From Lethocerus indicus (lineage: Eukaryota > Arthropoda > Insecta > Hemiptera > Belostomatidae), in NCBI GenBank assembly GCA_019843655.1, contig JACDQD010000006.1, positions 5,510,034-5,574,033 of the forward strand: a DNA stretch of 64,000 nucleotides, written 5' to 3'. Within the stretch, counting starts at the first letter, position 1, and each line of letters begins with the position of its first letter. Below are positions 51,871-64,000 of the stretch, in pieces. The translations under genes and the position numbers were made by a program. The notes below the pieces were generated by a model. The model saw only the letters and a list, made by a program, of their open reading frames with translations, ran no database searches and was not told the DNA's origin.

Positions 51871-51911
51871 TCTCTCTCTCTCTCTCTCTATCTCTCCCTC
51901 TATCTCTCTCC
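51871..51911 (+). repeat. (TC)n microsatellite with interruptions
   Basis: 19 bp of perfect TC repeat followed by TCTCTCCCTCTATC-type interrupted repeat. It is preceded at about 51839-51858 by three tandem copies of a CTGCTGC/CCTG unit. Confidence 0.9.
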
Positions 51912-53135
51912 ACTCGACACCAAACACAGCGCGAACATTTAAATAAAACCCGCGGAACGGATTCGACAATGAGACAGGAGACAGATTACCAATTAAGACC
52001 CCCTCCCACCATTAGAGGTTTTATGTTTCGAGACATTGAACTGAACCGGTTTTTTTCCGGTAAACATTTCCCCCTGAGAGCAATCGGTCCGAAATAATTT
52101 GTATACCACACTAACAAAACGGATTACACCCCCTACTGATTGCAACTAGTTTATTGTTAAATACTCAATTTAACTGTAACGACTGTAAAATTTCTAGCTA
52201 ATTTCCATTAAAACCACCAACCGCTAATAAACGTGTCATATTAATGTTGAAAAAAAACTGAATTCAACACTGTCTATTAGAAGACTATTTCTGTTATATT
52301 AGTTGGCACATTCACACATTCACTGATATTTTTATGAGCGACAGTGTTTTCCTGGCATAATTTCCAGGCTAGGTTTTTTCTCGTTTAATGCAAGCAATAG
52401 TTTATTAATATTTCAATATGCAAAGTCATTCTATCTATTGCTATGGCGGGTGCTATCAATGCGTAATTTGATTCATAACCGATAGAAAAAAAATCTATTT
52501 AAAAAGAAAATTGACATCCTAATGTAATATTTCGATTAGCGGATACCGAACTGGGGAAACAGTACTTGGGGAAGCTTCAGTTTATGGGACCGTAAAAGAC
52601 ACGATTCGGCGGAAAATTTGATAGTTCTGGTTGCGAGGGCGAATTTGGATCGGCTCCAGTTTCGCATTAAATCGTAAATAGGCGGTCGGACTTAAGGAAA
52701 GCGTCAAGAACGGAATTAATGGAGCGTCGAATCTTAAACTGGCGGCATCGAATAGATTTTCTCGAATACCGTCTTCACAAATAAGTGTATTCGAGTGAAA
52801 CGAACAACATTTGGGACATCGAATACAGATTTTTATCAGTGGCGGTCCCCGAGGACTCTGTTATCGGCCTAAAGCGATTAACCTCGCGACCCGGCAACGG
52901 CGACGGCAACGCCGCCAACCACCGCCGCGGGCGGACACACTCAAGACTCGCATCATAATTCCAGGGACCAGAATCCAGATAACGTCCTCTTGACCTCGGC
53001 TATTTGACGTGCCCGAATTAACACCGATCGTTAAGAATAAATATCCAATATTTAAACCTCGAGAATAAAGGAGGGGAGGGGCACGAAATAAGAATATACT
53101 TTACAAATCAATAATATACTCAGTACGTGGAGGTT

Positions 53136-53213
53136 AAGAAAGCATAAGAGTGGAAGAGAAAAAACATAGTGTTTGATAATAAAGTGAATGATGGAGAAGA
53201 AAGCATAAGAGTG
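53136..53213 (+). repeat. 17-bp direct repeat, 61-bp period
   Basis: AAGAAAGCATAAGAGTG occurs at 53136-53152 and exactly again at 53197-53213. No function inferred. Confidence 0.8.
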
Positions 53214-53290
53214 CAGATATAATATGTAATAATATAACTGAAATCAATAATAAATAATTGGGCATAATTGGATCCATCAATCTCGCCAAT

Positions 53291-53383
53291 CGGCCTTGTC
53301 AGTCCTTGTGCGCGAGGAAGACGCGACTGGGGTGTGCCCGTCGAAACGTCGCAATATTTATGTTCGACGCGACTGACAAGGCC
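53291..53383. repeat. 13-bp inverted repeat with long loop
   Basis: CGGCCTTGTCAGT at 53291-53303 and ACTGACAAGGCCG at 53371-53383 are exact reverse complements. The 67-nt interior carries a direct repeat of GACGCGACT near each side, so the fold is not a simple hairpin. Confidence 0.7.
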
Positions 53384-55760
53384 GAAGGAGGCGATAAGGG
53401 CAGAATTCCATTTCCTACATTTATAGGATTATCACCAGTCTATTACCAGAATGATGGACTAATGGCTGAATTCGCTTTTCCGAAAGCTCTGTATTATTCT
53501 CTAAGTTGAAACATAACTGGCACCAATTATACCCCAGGGGACTAACCCTCTTCGGTGACTCCCCCCATTGTCGGGACGGTGACGACAGTGAAAGTAGCGG
53601 ATGTAGTGGAAGCGCGGGAGCCAGAAACGGGAGCCCGAGATGCTGCTCGGCTCAAGTTAACCTCAGTTGACCCTCATTTGACGCTTTACTACTTACCCCA
53701 CACCCCTCAACACCACGCCCCCGCCTTCACCGCTCCCCCATTCTCCTCCTCTTTTTCCTCCCAGCGCTCCGCATATTACAGTTTCCACACGATGTACGCA
53801 CACACGCAACCCGCCCGCAGAACAGGCTACTACAGTTGACGATTGTTCATCAATCAGCGTTCCAATCGGACGGATTGATTCATTTCGGTTGACTCGTGGG
53901 CTGTACAATTTTAGGACCTCGTCTCTTGCGCCTAGCAAAAGATATCCCCAGTAAATAATCCCAACTCTTCACTCCTAATGAGCAAAATTTAGAAAGAGTC
54001 AAAAATTTTTTATGTCATTCGATTCATTCCTATTGGCCAATAAACTAAAGTTTTAAGATTAATTAAACTCATTAACGTTCGTTGATCAATCGGTAAGTTG
54101 TCACAAAATTTTTAACCTGCAGTAGTAATGTCTATGATACAGTTTTCGGCTATTCAAATATTCTATGTTTCGAAAACACTGTCCCAACCCTCCAAGTGCC
54201 TGGCAAACCCCGGGCGAAAGTCTAGTACAAAACCTTCGTCGAGGCATTTCACACAACAGATAAAAATTCGCAGTCCTCTTTCAGAAATCCTGCCCTCTTT
54301 TCCGATGCGGTGCAAAAAAAATCGTATAAACTAAAAAATCCCACCGCGAAAAAGCACGGGTAGGGGGTCGGCTGTTCAGGTGCCACATAAATCGGAGGGA
54401 CGGGTTTGGCGAGTATAGCCCCGGCGAAATGTTGCCAAAAATCTATTTTTTTCCAGGTTCTCACAGGGAGAGGCCCAGTTTATGTTGAAGCGGGGGGGGG
54501 TAGTTGAAACACGACTAGTAGGGTAGTGTAGCCCGGATCAAACGGGCGGGCATATTTTTTTACGCCGTGAAATGGCAAAAGTCTATCTCTCTCTTCGTAT
54601 TTGCGGACTCCATCGAACAAAAAAAAATCGGAGCTATAACTCAGATTCATAATATATTTATAGACATCAGTTTCGTCGAAATTGACGGTCTCTCTTAGAC
54701 CTGACTTAAACGGCGGAACGAATGAAACTGAACCACGTGGACAGCGAGATAATGGGGCCCATTGAAATCCAATTGAATCACGCAATCCGAACAATTTCAT
54801 ATTCTATTTTCAACAAGGATTAATCGTTTTACCGATTAAATAATATCTCTTTGAACGGCTAGAAGGAAAAGGATTGTCCGTAAGAAAATCAAAGGCCGAT
54901 TCGCGACTGTACAGGTCAATCACTATAGGCGAACAGTTCGCGAAAGCTGTAAACTTATTAAACTGTTTAAATAATTTGCGGTCGGCCGCTCTCGTTGGAA
55001 ATTCAAGGTAAAAACCCCGCCGTCTTTTACGTTCCGCGGAACGACTTCTCATACCGGCGACCGAGCGTGTGAACCGGACGCCGCGAAGTGTCCGCAGCGC
55101 GAAACAACGTTGCTCAACATCAGAAATTGATAATTTCCTTTCGACTTTCCACCGACGACTCATACGCCCTTCCCCCATCAAGGCCCCGGCTCAAGTCCCC
55201 CATTGAAGTCCGCCGTCAATATCCAGGGCCCGGCCGTGGAACTATCGTAAAACCTTACTATCCGATCAACCTTTAAAACCGAGTAATTACACCCGGCAGT
55301 TATGCTAATGGGCGCTTTCTGCGCCCAGTTCTATATATAAGGAACTTCTTGGCCGGCACCGTTAACCTATAGATTTATTGTCGTCCCGTATAAAAATATT
55401 CGCGGGCAAAACGAGACCGTTACTCGGATATACAATGCCTCGCGTAAACACGAACGGTGGTCAATCGAAAGCGCTAACGGTACCAGTTAGTTATACCTTG
55501 TAAATGTACTATGAATAATTTTTCAACACTTTTATTTCAAATCGCCATCCCTATTGGGAATTCATCTGGAACACTTGAACCAGGGGAGTCTGCAAATTAC
55601 TCAATTTTTCGTCTATATTGAAAATTAATCGATATTATTGTCGTCAATAAAAAATGGTCAGATATTGGAAACTTTTCCGTAAATCCCATTTTCATTTTGA
55701 ACTATCCTTATTGATAATTAAGCTGAATTCGTCCAAAATATTGTTGCTAGTATTTCATTC

Positions 55761-55781
55761 GTCTACACAGACTGTGTAGAC
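55761..55781. repeat. 21-bp perfect palindrome (10-bp arms, 1-nt centre)
   Basis: GTCTACACAG, A, CTGTGTAGAC. It looks like a binding site for a dimeric factor or a cruciform; no known consensus was recognised with confidence. Confidence 0.85.
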
Positions 55782-58300
55782 TATTTTGTAATAATGATTA
55801 ACGATTTTGCATTAAATCAAAATCAAAATGTATCAACTATTCGGAAATAATATATTCGTAGCTGTGAAATTCAATTGGATTTGTTTATTCACTTCCATGA
55901 AAGCGTAAAACCGGTAGGCGCTGGTCTCTCGACCGATATGCTGTCTCGTAGGAGAGTTGCAGCGTTGAAATATTATCCACGATAATTCCACCATCAATTA
56001 CGCTCAATTTAAATTCTCGCCGGGGACGGATCTTCAATCCATCTCGCTACAATTTCCATATAATATCGGAGTGACGTGGGTTTCACGGTCGTTGCGGCGC
56101 GGCTTCCACGTGGCGCGTTCTCCCAAGGGGCCCGCCAATAAACTCGATTAATTCCAGTCATGATACCGTCCTCATCCTCTATAACCGGCCGAGTCAAATG
56201 ATAAAATATAAGGAAAAACAAAAAAGGTAGTGAAATATAATAAATTACGGTGGCGCTCGATGGGCCATTTATAATGGGCGCGAGGGGGTGGGTGGATGAC
56301 GCCGAGGAAATCCCACTGGGTCGGATTGCACAAGGATTGTGAAATCGAAGGAAATACGCAATTTAATGTTTCCTGTGCGAACTATTCGCCAACGCATTTC
56401 TAACCTCGCCAATACTGGCAGAACATCAGTGTTTCAATTATAAAACATACTTATTTTATTATCAGAAATTTGGAACTCTACTGCTGCAATGTTATCGACA
56501 ATTTTTCTCACTGAATATTTATCCATGCCAGTATAATATACAACTATTATTACTACGACAACAACAAGTATATTACTACGACAGATAAGAAAATACCTAC
56601 ACATTCAAAAATAATGCAAAGATATTACAATATCCACATAATAATAATAATAATAATTAATTGTCCTTGGGAAAATATTTTTAGGATAGTTTAGTAGAAA
56701 GTTCTCACGGCCACAAATATTATATTGTCGTCTCTTATTTCGTACAACCCTGATCGAGATTCCATGTACATTTTAAGAACTTTTGATATAGAAAGTGTCT
56801 GATGTTTGAATCAGAAACTGTAGTCACCAGCAATTTGAGTCTTCAATTATTGTAATGCGCTGCACCTTAATATGACGGAAATAATTTTATAAATGCAATA
56901 ACGCTTCTAACGAGTAATTTAACGACTAAATATGTGAGGAAATGTTCGCGCGAGTCAGGCATCATTAATGCAAACCGAACTAGACTTCGGATAAGGTTCT
57001 CTCCGTTGCTTAACGTATCTCGCAATTCTTTCGACTCTTTCTTAACTCATTTTTAATTCAACCGCAAATTATTGCCCAATTAATAACGCCCGCCGGTTCT
57101 TTCCCATTTTTTTCTTCTCTCTAATCCCAACACTCTCCCAATCCGAAGGAAATTACCTTCAGCCGGGTCTGAAGGTGACTCGAGGAAATGCATGGGGTTC
57201 GTCCGTCCATCCTTATAAATGTGCCATATGCACGGCGCCTGGATATCGAATTTGAATTTCAATTTGAAACAGCGCTTAACTCGCGGCGAGATTTTTATAA
57301 TGGGCTTTTCAAATCCAAGGCCGTTTAGAGACGAGCTGATTCAACTTAATTGCTAATAACCCGGTCTAACGCTATCGCAATCCGCAGAAAGTGGAGTGGA
57401 GTCGTCTCAAGAGTATCAGGTAACTAATTTTACACAGCAAACATTTATGGAGTTGATAGAAGGTCATGAAGATAAAGCGAAGGGAAAATGTTCGTTCATG
57501 AGAATAATGACCTCACCGATGATAAGTTGTTACGGGTTATATTTACAAATTAATTTTTTAACCGACCTACGCACTTTTAAACAAAGACCTCGATTTTTTA
57601 AAACGTTTTAGTACAAGTTTCATAGTTATAAGTATTGAAATGTTGTTAGTATTGGAATTTCAACTGAAAGGCCTTCCATGTTAAAAGGACATTTGACTTT
57701 TATGAGTTATTCAACTCGCAGCAATCTCAGTCAAAATTTTCCACCTCGCATTGAGTTACTCTGGTGTACCGGACCTACAAGTCTATCATACTACTATAAA
57801 TTCTTAAAAAAAGTTCTTTAACCTTTAATTCTTAGCTAACTTATTCCTCTTTATCGTGGGCTCAATCTTGTCGATTTCTGCCTGTAAATTTTCGTTACGG
57901 TCTTTTTTCCTCATTTGCAAGCAAACCAACCTACCGCCTGTCCCCCGAGTGTAAAAATAGTTTCCATTCTATTTTATCCAACTGTCGACTTCGTAAACCT
58001 TAAATTCTGTAGCAGTTCGCGGTCTAATGAATTGGAAATAAATCGCAATATAGTATAGAGAACATTCAGCCGGTTTGGGAGCGGAGAGCGCCGCCCATCC
58101 GAGGGCCGAGAATGGGGCTTCTGTTTCATTGATAGCGAAGGGACCGGGCTGTCAGGAGGGGGGGGGGTAAGGGCGGGTAGTAAAGTTGTAAAGTGCCGTT
58201 CCACAGGTGGCCCCTGAACACCTGTTAGCCGCGCCCACAAATATTGCCCCCTTAACACAGGTAAACCTAAACGGCCCACCGATTGATGATAGCCGGGGCC

Positions 58301-58325
58301 CTCTCTCTCTCTCTCTCTCTCTCTC
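58301..58325 (+). repeat. (CT)n microsatellite
   Basis: 25 bp perfect CT repeat in the foxo intron; accounts for the REREREREG runs of overlapping minus-strand frames. Confidence 0.95.
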
Positions 58326-61306
58326 AAGCCCCTTTCGCAACCCGACCCCGCATACGGCTTTCAAGTGCCATATTTCGTTACTTACACTTATGACACGTAT
58401 GAAATATGTTCATATCGGTCGACCCACACTTATGATAGCACGGACGTGACGGAAATTTGAATCAGTACAGTTATTGTGTTGGATAAACTCGCGGATGTAC
58501 AAATAATCCGACAACACATAAAACAATGTCCATTGATCGAGTAATAGGATTAGGATTATCGTGACTAAAACGAAGAGAAAAGTATAGCATAAAAATGTTT
58601 GAATCATGGACAGAAATACGGTTCCGGCCTCAGTCAAACATAATACCGGCACAGGAATAATAATTATACAGTTACCACATAGTTAACCCAACACCTATTT
58701 CGCCATCATCCTAAAGTATCTACCCTCTCGCCTACATTATTCAGTTTATATATTTCTAACCTCACACAGTAATTCATTTAGGTTCTCGTATGAGGATAAC
58801 TCTGTCGGGGGACGGACAGATACGTTTTATGTTGCATTTAAAAACAGCAGATACGATCGTTTGTCTGGACTAGTTTGAGCCTCGGTGCACCCTCGCCAGC
58901 CTACCACCGTCTATGTATCGATAATCTCTCATCTATCGCATGTTGTCGCACTGAAAAATCTCGATTTTTCATTCGAGCCCGACCGTTTTTCATCTCCGGA
59001 TCGGTCGACAGTAATAAAACTTGCCGCCGAAAATGGGAGACAGATCGAACAGCCGGGAATACAATTAGTGTTGCGTGAGTAAATTGTCCATAGAGCGCCC
59101 ATAACGGGGGGTAGACTCGGGATGGCCGGCCGGGTCTCGGAATACGTTTAAAGAGGTCCATCGGTCAGTCAGTTATACGACGAATCAATTACAATATATT
59201 AAAGCCGAACCCCCGATTAGCATCCCCGCTGCATTCGACAGGGACAAACGCTCGCGCTGACACACCCTCCGTCTTTCGACACCAGCAGTGAAAAACCAGT
59301 TTCCAGCCCTAGAGACTCTGGCGTCACATCTTTAGCTCCAGCCTCGTACACAATTACCTAATGAAATATAACAGTCTTTCATCTGTGATTTCCGTATATT
59401 TTCCCCTAATGTAATTGGTGTACGTCCGATTATTTGACCGCAATTGAAAAGACCGGTTGAAACCGCCGCAAGTAACACAAGTTGGTGTACACAAACTGAC
59501 TGGTATCTAGCATAAATATCTTTATGATCACTGATCGTTAGAAAAAAAAAATTTTCAGAGGCTGATTCCAATACAACGCTCGGGCGAATGAACTCAATGA
59601 ACTGAATGATTGCATGGCTTTCGACTCTGCAAACCAAAATTTCATGTGCCGAATTATGGAAAATGGTCTATTCCCAATTCCCAAGTATCCCAATTTATTA
59701 GTTATCCTAACTGAATATTGCGTGTAGATATGCAGAAGACTCGCTTCGCGAAGATGACTGGGCGTGTTTACAAACTGGTCTTATTGGTGATTTTAAGTGC
59801 CCTTGAATCGGAAACGCAGTTTAATCGAATCAATCGAATAATTAATTGATCCAAGACTTATTCTCGTGAGACCATCAGTATTTGTCCGATACCAAACGCG
59901 GCCAAAATTGATATGTTTCAGAACATTCAGTTAATACGTTTCTTACATCTAAAATAGGAAATAATTTCTTTGTTTTTGAGAAGACTTCGACAATATGACG
60001 GGAAAACTTTTCGATATTAACGTTTCTATGGCTGTTTTGCTTTGTCATATAAATAAATTCAACTCCCAACAATAATTGGGACGACAAGGTGAAGTGTTAA
60101 GGTCGAAAGGATTATCTATTAATAGTTCTAAATGTAATCTATATCCGTTAGGCCGGGGACCGATATAAATGCAGGCTAAAATTATAAGTGGCATAAAATA
60201 GCGCAGATTTATGAGGCCTAGCATGAGCAAGCTGACGTTTATATTTAGTACTTGGTGGTGGGGGAGGGGGGCCGGTGGCAGCGAACTGGACAGAGGAAGA
60301 AATACTTTCGTGATGGATGTCAAAATAATGGACGGGAACGACAGAATATAAAACGTTAAAGATTAAATTTAACTTATATGTCGTACGATAAAATAAAACC
60401 AAATTAATCCTGTCACTAACTTCAATTTAATATTTCTATTTACGCGTGAACACTTTCTTGCGCCCTTTGAAGTTATTTTTGTGGAAAAGTAACAACTTTG
60501 AAAATTTTTTTTACGTTGACGCAGGCCTCAAAATGTGCCACCTACGTGAAATCTCCAAGAACCACCGAAAACCACTGATTGTAACACTAGAACCATCACC
60601 GAGTGATATGTTTGATAACATATTGACTCTAAACGAGATTTAAAAATAAATGAAATTTTACTTGGTCGTGAATCGTCTTTGAAAAATTGTCAACACTTCA
60701 GACAAATTATTTGTTTTTATTTGAGTTATTGCATTAATAACAGTGTTGCATGCAGTTATTGCTGATTGTCATAGTACTCCATCCAATTTAGTTTCACGAC
60801 TGGTTGAGCCGACCCGGTGATTATTTTCAATAGTTTTTGTACAGCTAAAAATGGTAATATGTTTACCGCAATTAGATAAATAAATAATTTAATCGATTAT
60901 AGTTTGGCATAATGCCGTGCATTGGGTGGACTAATATTACAGAGTTTGACGGTACCGTAATAGTAGGTGTTATCTGTCCTCGTCCTGCATAATCAATAGG
61001 AAAGTTGATATAAATCATCCCCAGTAAGGGGGGATGGAGAAGTGTCAGTAATGCACGAGTGATGAACGCTGGAGCATAGGATTTGAGGTCTAACGGACAG
61101 CATAAACATATTATACAACAGCTCCGGCTCACTCGCTGTGATACGCTTATGTCTCCGTCCACCGGGCTGCGAAATTTTCACGACAGGCCCAATATACAAT
61201 ATTATTGGGAAGCAGAAGTTGGCAATGGCGTCCGAGAGAGGTGTGCGATTGAGCGTCCTTGTCCAAGGACACCTGTTTATACACTAATTAGAGACCCACA
61301 CGAGAG

Positions 61307-61332
61307 GCGCACACGCGCGCGCACGTGCGCAC
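61307..61332. promoter_or_regulatory. Z-DNA-prone alternating tract with E-box
   Basis: 26 bp of strictly alternating purine and pyrimidine (GCGCACACGCGC type). Inside it GCGCACGTGCGC (61319-61330) is a perfect 12-bp palindrome centred on the E-box CACGTG (61322-61327), the site type of Myc/Max/MITF or HIF-class bHLH factors. It lies in the presumed foxo intron. Confidence 0.45.
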
Positions 61333-64000
61333 GGCACAGTGTAGATCTGCCCGTCCACACTAACGCACATACGGTAGGCTATAGTTGGCATACGGCGCTG
61401 TGGGCACAATATCATTTTAATTGTCATTTGCATAGAGTCAGGGTCGCCCACGCGGGAACATCCAATAGTGGGTATAATAGACGGCAGCGATTCCCATTTC
61501 GGTATCGCTCGGGAATTATAAAACAGAAGTTAAGGAAGTAACGCCTGTTAAATGAAACCGTTTTGGTATTTTCGTAGCTCAGCTCGTTACTGTGGTAACA
61601 TCACGGCCTTGTAGTCGAATAACGCTAAAACTTCTCAAGTCAGTTACACTTTTTCATTTGAGTTTATAACTTTTGATATTTTCAAGCAACCAATATTTAT
61701 TATAACTCTCGGGCATTTGTAAATACTCGACCTCCGGAAATACGCATTCGGTCCCCCATCAACACGGCTCGACAGTAGTGATACAGATATCGCGGAACAT
61801 GCTCAATGCTAAATGCGCGACGAACGAAAACAAAAAAAAAATAAGAAGAAAAAGGAAGGAGATCCAAAGGTCGTCGGAGAAAGTGGCCCCGAGGCATCTT
61901 CGCGCGGGATACACTACACGGCGCGGACCTTGGCAAAATGTCCGTGCAAAAATGTAGGTTCCAGTATCAGTGTATACAAATTGTACGAGTTCGGTATACT
62001 ATAGCCGGTACAGCTTTCGAGTTGACGACTCGGTCATACGGGCGCCGACGAAAAAGCTCAGCTATACTCTAATAGCTTAATAGGATAATTTAAATGAAAG
62101 TTCAATTATAATAAAAAGTTTAAAACCAAAATTGGACAACAATTTATAGAATGATATATTATTCCCGGCTCATAATTCTGCCAATGTAAGCTTATTGTAT
62201 GGCAGTTGATATTTATATATTTTTAATATTGACAGCGAGCGCATTTAGCGCGAATATTTCGTATTAAATTCGCGTAATAAATTATATATTTATAAAAATA
62301 GATGAATATTCAATATGAAACGCGCACAGACAGAATGTGATATACGGCCACGATAGTTCCCGAAAATCTCAACAGTTTCTTCGATCGTTTAGCGTCGAGT
62401 AACAACCACAGTGGCATGAGGGAAAACCGTTTCGTCAGGGACCACTTTGACTCCGCTTCTGGAACTTTATATTATTTGCCCAAAGTTCAACTCCGCAAGT
62501 TCGGTTGAAAGTTGGGGCCGACAGAAAACCGAGAAAAAGGGTGGTGGGTGGGGGAGAATAAGAAAAAAAGAATATAGGAGGAGCGGAGCAGAAATATAGT
62601 AGGGAGATAGTAGGACACCCATAAGAACTCATGACAGTCACATATCCGTTGGAATTTCTTCGACTTATGCTCTCGTGCTCGGGCTCGGTGGTAGGAAGGG
62701 ACAGAGTGGAGAGAACTTGGACATAACAAATTTCTTCCAATTGGATCAGATAAAGATTCTACTTAATTTTTCTTCCCCAACCCCTCCGAAAAGAAGTTTC
62801 GCCTATTTCGGGGGTTGCGGTCTCCGCCGCTCCCCCGCCGCCCGTAACCCCAATCCGCCAACATTTTGTATATGCGATAAGCAGAAATCGTCCTGTTCGA
62901 TTTTTTTAAACAGAAAGAGAAGTTGGAAATTATTTGATAGAAAACTGTTTTGGCGAACTGACAACTGTCAGAAATGTAAGGCACTGTAGAAAAGAGTGTA
63001 CATCACTTGTGCGCTACGTCAGGTACAGTATCCCGAATTATTATAAAACACGAGTGAAAATTGCCTCTTTATTTTACATTAAATTATCAGACAGGCTTTG
63101 GTCTCTCTCCATGCAGACAGTAGTTACAGGTTTATGTTTGTCAGAGCATGGTAGCCTACCATGAATATTCATGAAAATAGTTCTCCACTGTTAAACAAGA
63201 AACAGATCTAGATCCAATTTTTATTCTTCTTAGTTTCTATTCAACTAAAGTTTTTCCCCCGTAATGAACTGTACGGAACACACTTTTAATACAGTTCTCC
63301 ATTTTATATACGTTCTTTTTTCCCAGGAAGTGATCGTAAGAAACACACTATTGACTCGGATAGTGAACAAAGCATTAAAAGGGGGGAGAGATAGTGGGGT
63401 AGAGACACTACTATTTGTTGTCGGACAGTATAGCGTTTGACAAGGCATCAGAATTTAAAACTAAGTCTGAGGAGAGAGGCCGAAGAGCGGACATTAGTCA
63501 AAGTGGCCGTCGGGCCTAACCCAGTTTGTCTGTCGGGCGCATACGTTTTGCATCGGCAATCGTGGGGGAATTCGTAATGTCCCCTCCCTTTCCGATCTCA
63601 CACCATACAGATAACCTTTTCGGCTTCTACGGCCAACGCCTCGCGCCAACCTTTGCCTTCGCGAAGGGAGTCAGAAACAAGAGCGAACGGGAAAGCAGAT
63701 TAAATTTCAAAAAAAGAAAAAAGCCACGGGCATTTTACAGTTTCGAAATTAATCATATTTGTTGCTTTTGTTCCGCCCTCGTTCATTAACAACTAGAAGG
63801 GCTTGAACGTTTTATAATTTCTCATCAATAATTGGTAATCGGGGACTATGAATTTTAAAGTTAAAATGCAAGCGGAAAGAGGATAAATAATACCGTCTTT
63901 TTTTTATTTACCGATCCCCGGTGGTAGCGTAATCAATAAACATGAGAGACAAGGGGATATTACCGGAGTTCAGTACCGGGAACTCGATGCATTAAGTATT

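Larger units (their letters stand above)
37575..64000 (-). other. foxo: 5' intron of foxo, partial (at least 26.4 kb in window)
   Basis: The forkhead exon begins at 37574 in phase 0 directly at the conserved NSIRHNLS boundary, so the preceding exon must encode the first half of the forkhead domain ending near AGWK. I scanned upstream on the minus strand for that end (TTCCANCC pattern on the plus strand) and for a GC-rich long open frame and found neither up to 64000. The missing exon is therefore inferred to lie beyond the window. A very long first intron is usual for FOXO genes. Repeats and motifs inside it are listed separately. A nested gene cannot be excluded, but none was recognised. Confidence 0.7.

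Noticed and set aside
61083..61541. 152-codon plus-strand open frame
   Set aside because: Arg/His/Thr-rich with no recognisable motif; it crosses the alternating GC/AC tract and looks compositional.

Overview
This window looks like arthropod, most likely insect, nuclear DNA. It has one recognisable protein-coding gene with GT-AG introns, long AT-leaning noncoding stretches, many simple repeats, and several copies of an inverted-repeat mobile element. The gene is a FOXO-class forkhead transcription factor (foxo / daf-16 family) on the minus strand. Three coding exons are visible: the second half of the forkhead domain with the nuclear localisation and AKT region (37285-37574), a Gly/Pro-rich middle exon (34477-34891), and the last exon with the conserved C-terminal activation region (33737-34026). 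The splice phases agree across all three. The first coding exon (N-terminal AKT site and first half of the forkhead domain) was not found, so it should lie beyond position 64000. Everything from 37575 to 64000 would then be part of one intron of at least 26.4 kb. The middle exon as written is broken by a one-base frame change at an 8-bp G/C homopolymer, most simply an indel in the assembly or a defective allele.

Layout: 1-33.2 kb is downstream of foxo and holds no gene I can recognise. It contains simple repeats, G-rich tracts, repeat copies A (2740-3373), E (9405-9520) and C (18410-18751), a strongly AT-rich block (about 18.8-24.8 kb), and inside that block a compact promoter-like cluster of factor motifs at 20.58-20.83 kb. 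From 33.2 to 37.6 kb are the foxo 3' exons. A perfect 53-bp inverted repeat (copy D, 33437-33556) sits 180-300 nt past the foxo stop codon, where it would fold as a long hairpin if the 3' UTR extends that far. From 37.6 to 64 kb is foxo intron with microsatellites, repeat copy B (48762-49225), a possible tRNA-derived SINE head, palindromes, and a Z-DNA-prone tract with a CACGTG E-box.

The most novel material is the repeat family. Its copies share a terminal module (TA, then C-Y-GTAG..., then an 'FGTLDVFWAS'-like spurious reading frame). Two copies (A, B) are followed by a second, large palindromic module carrying paired CTCF-like motifs in convergent orientation. No transposase is visible, so the copies look non-autonomous.

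This is read by eye. Family assignment of FOXO is strong; regulatory motif calls and noncoding repeats are pattern matches without statistics or database support.
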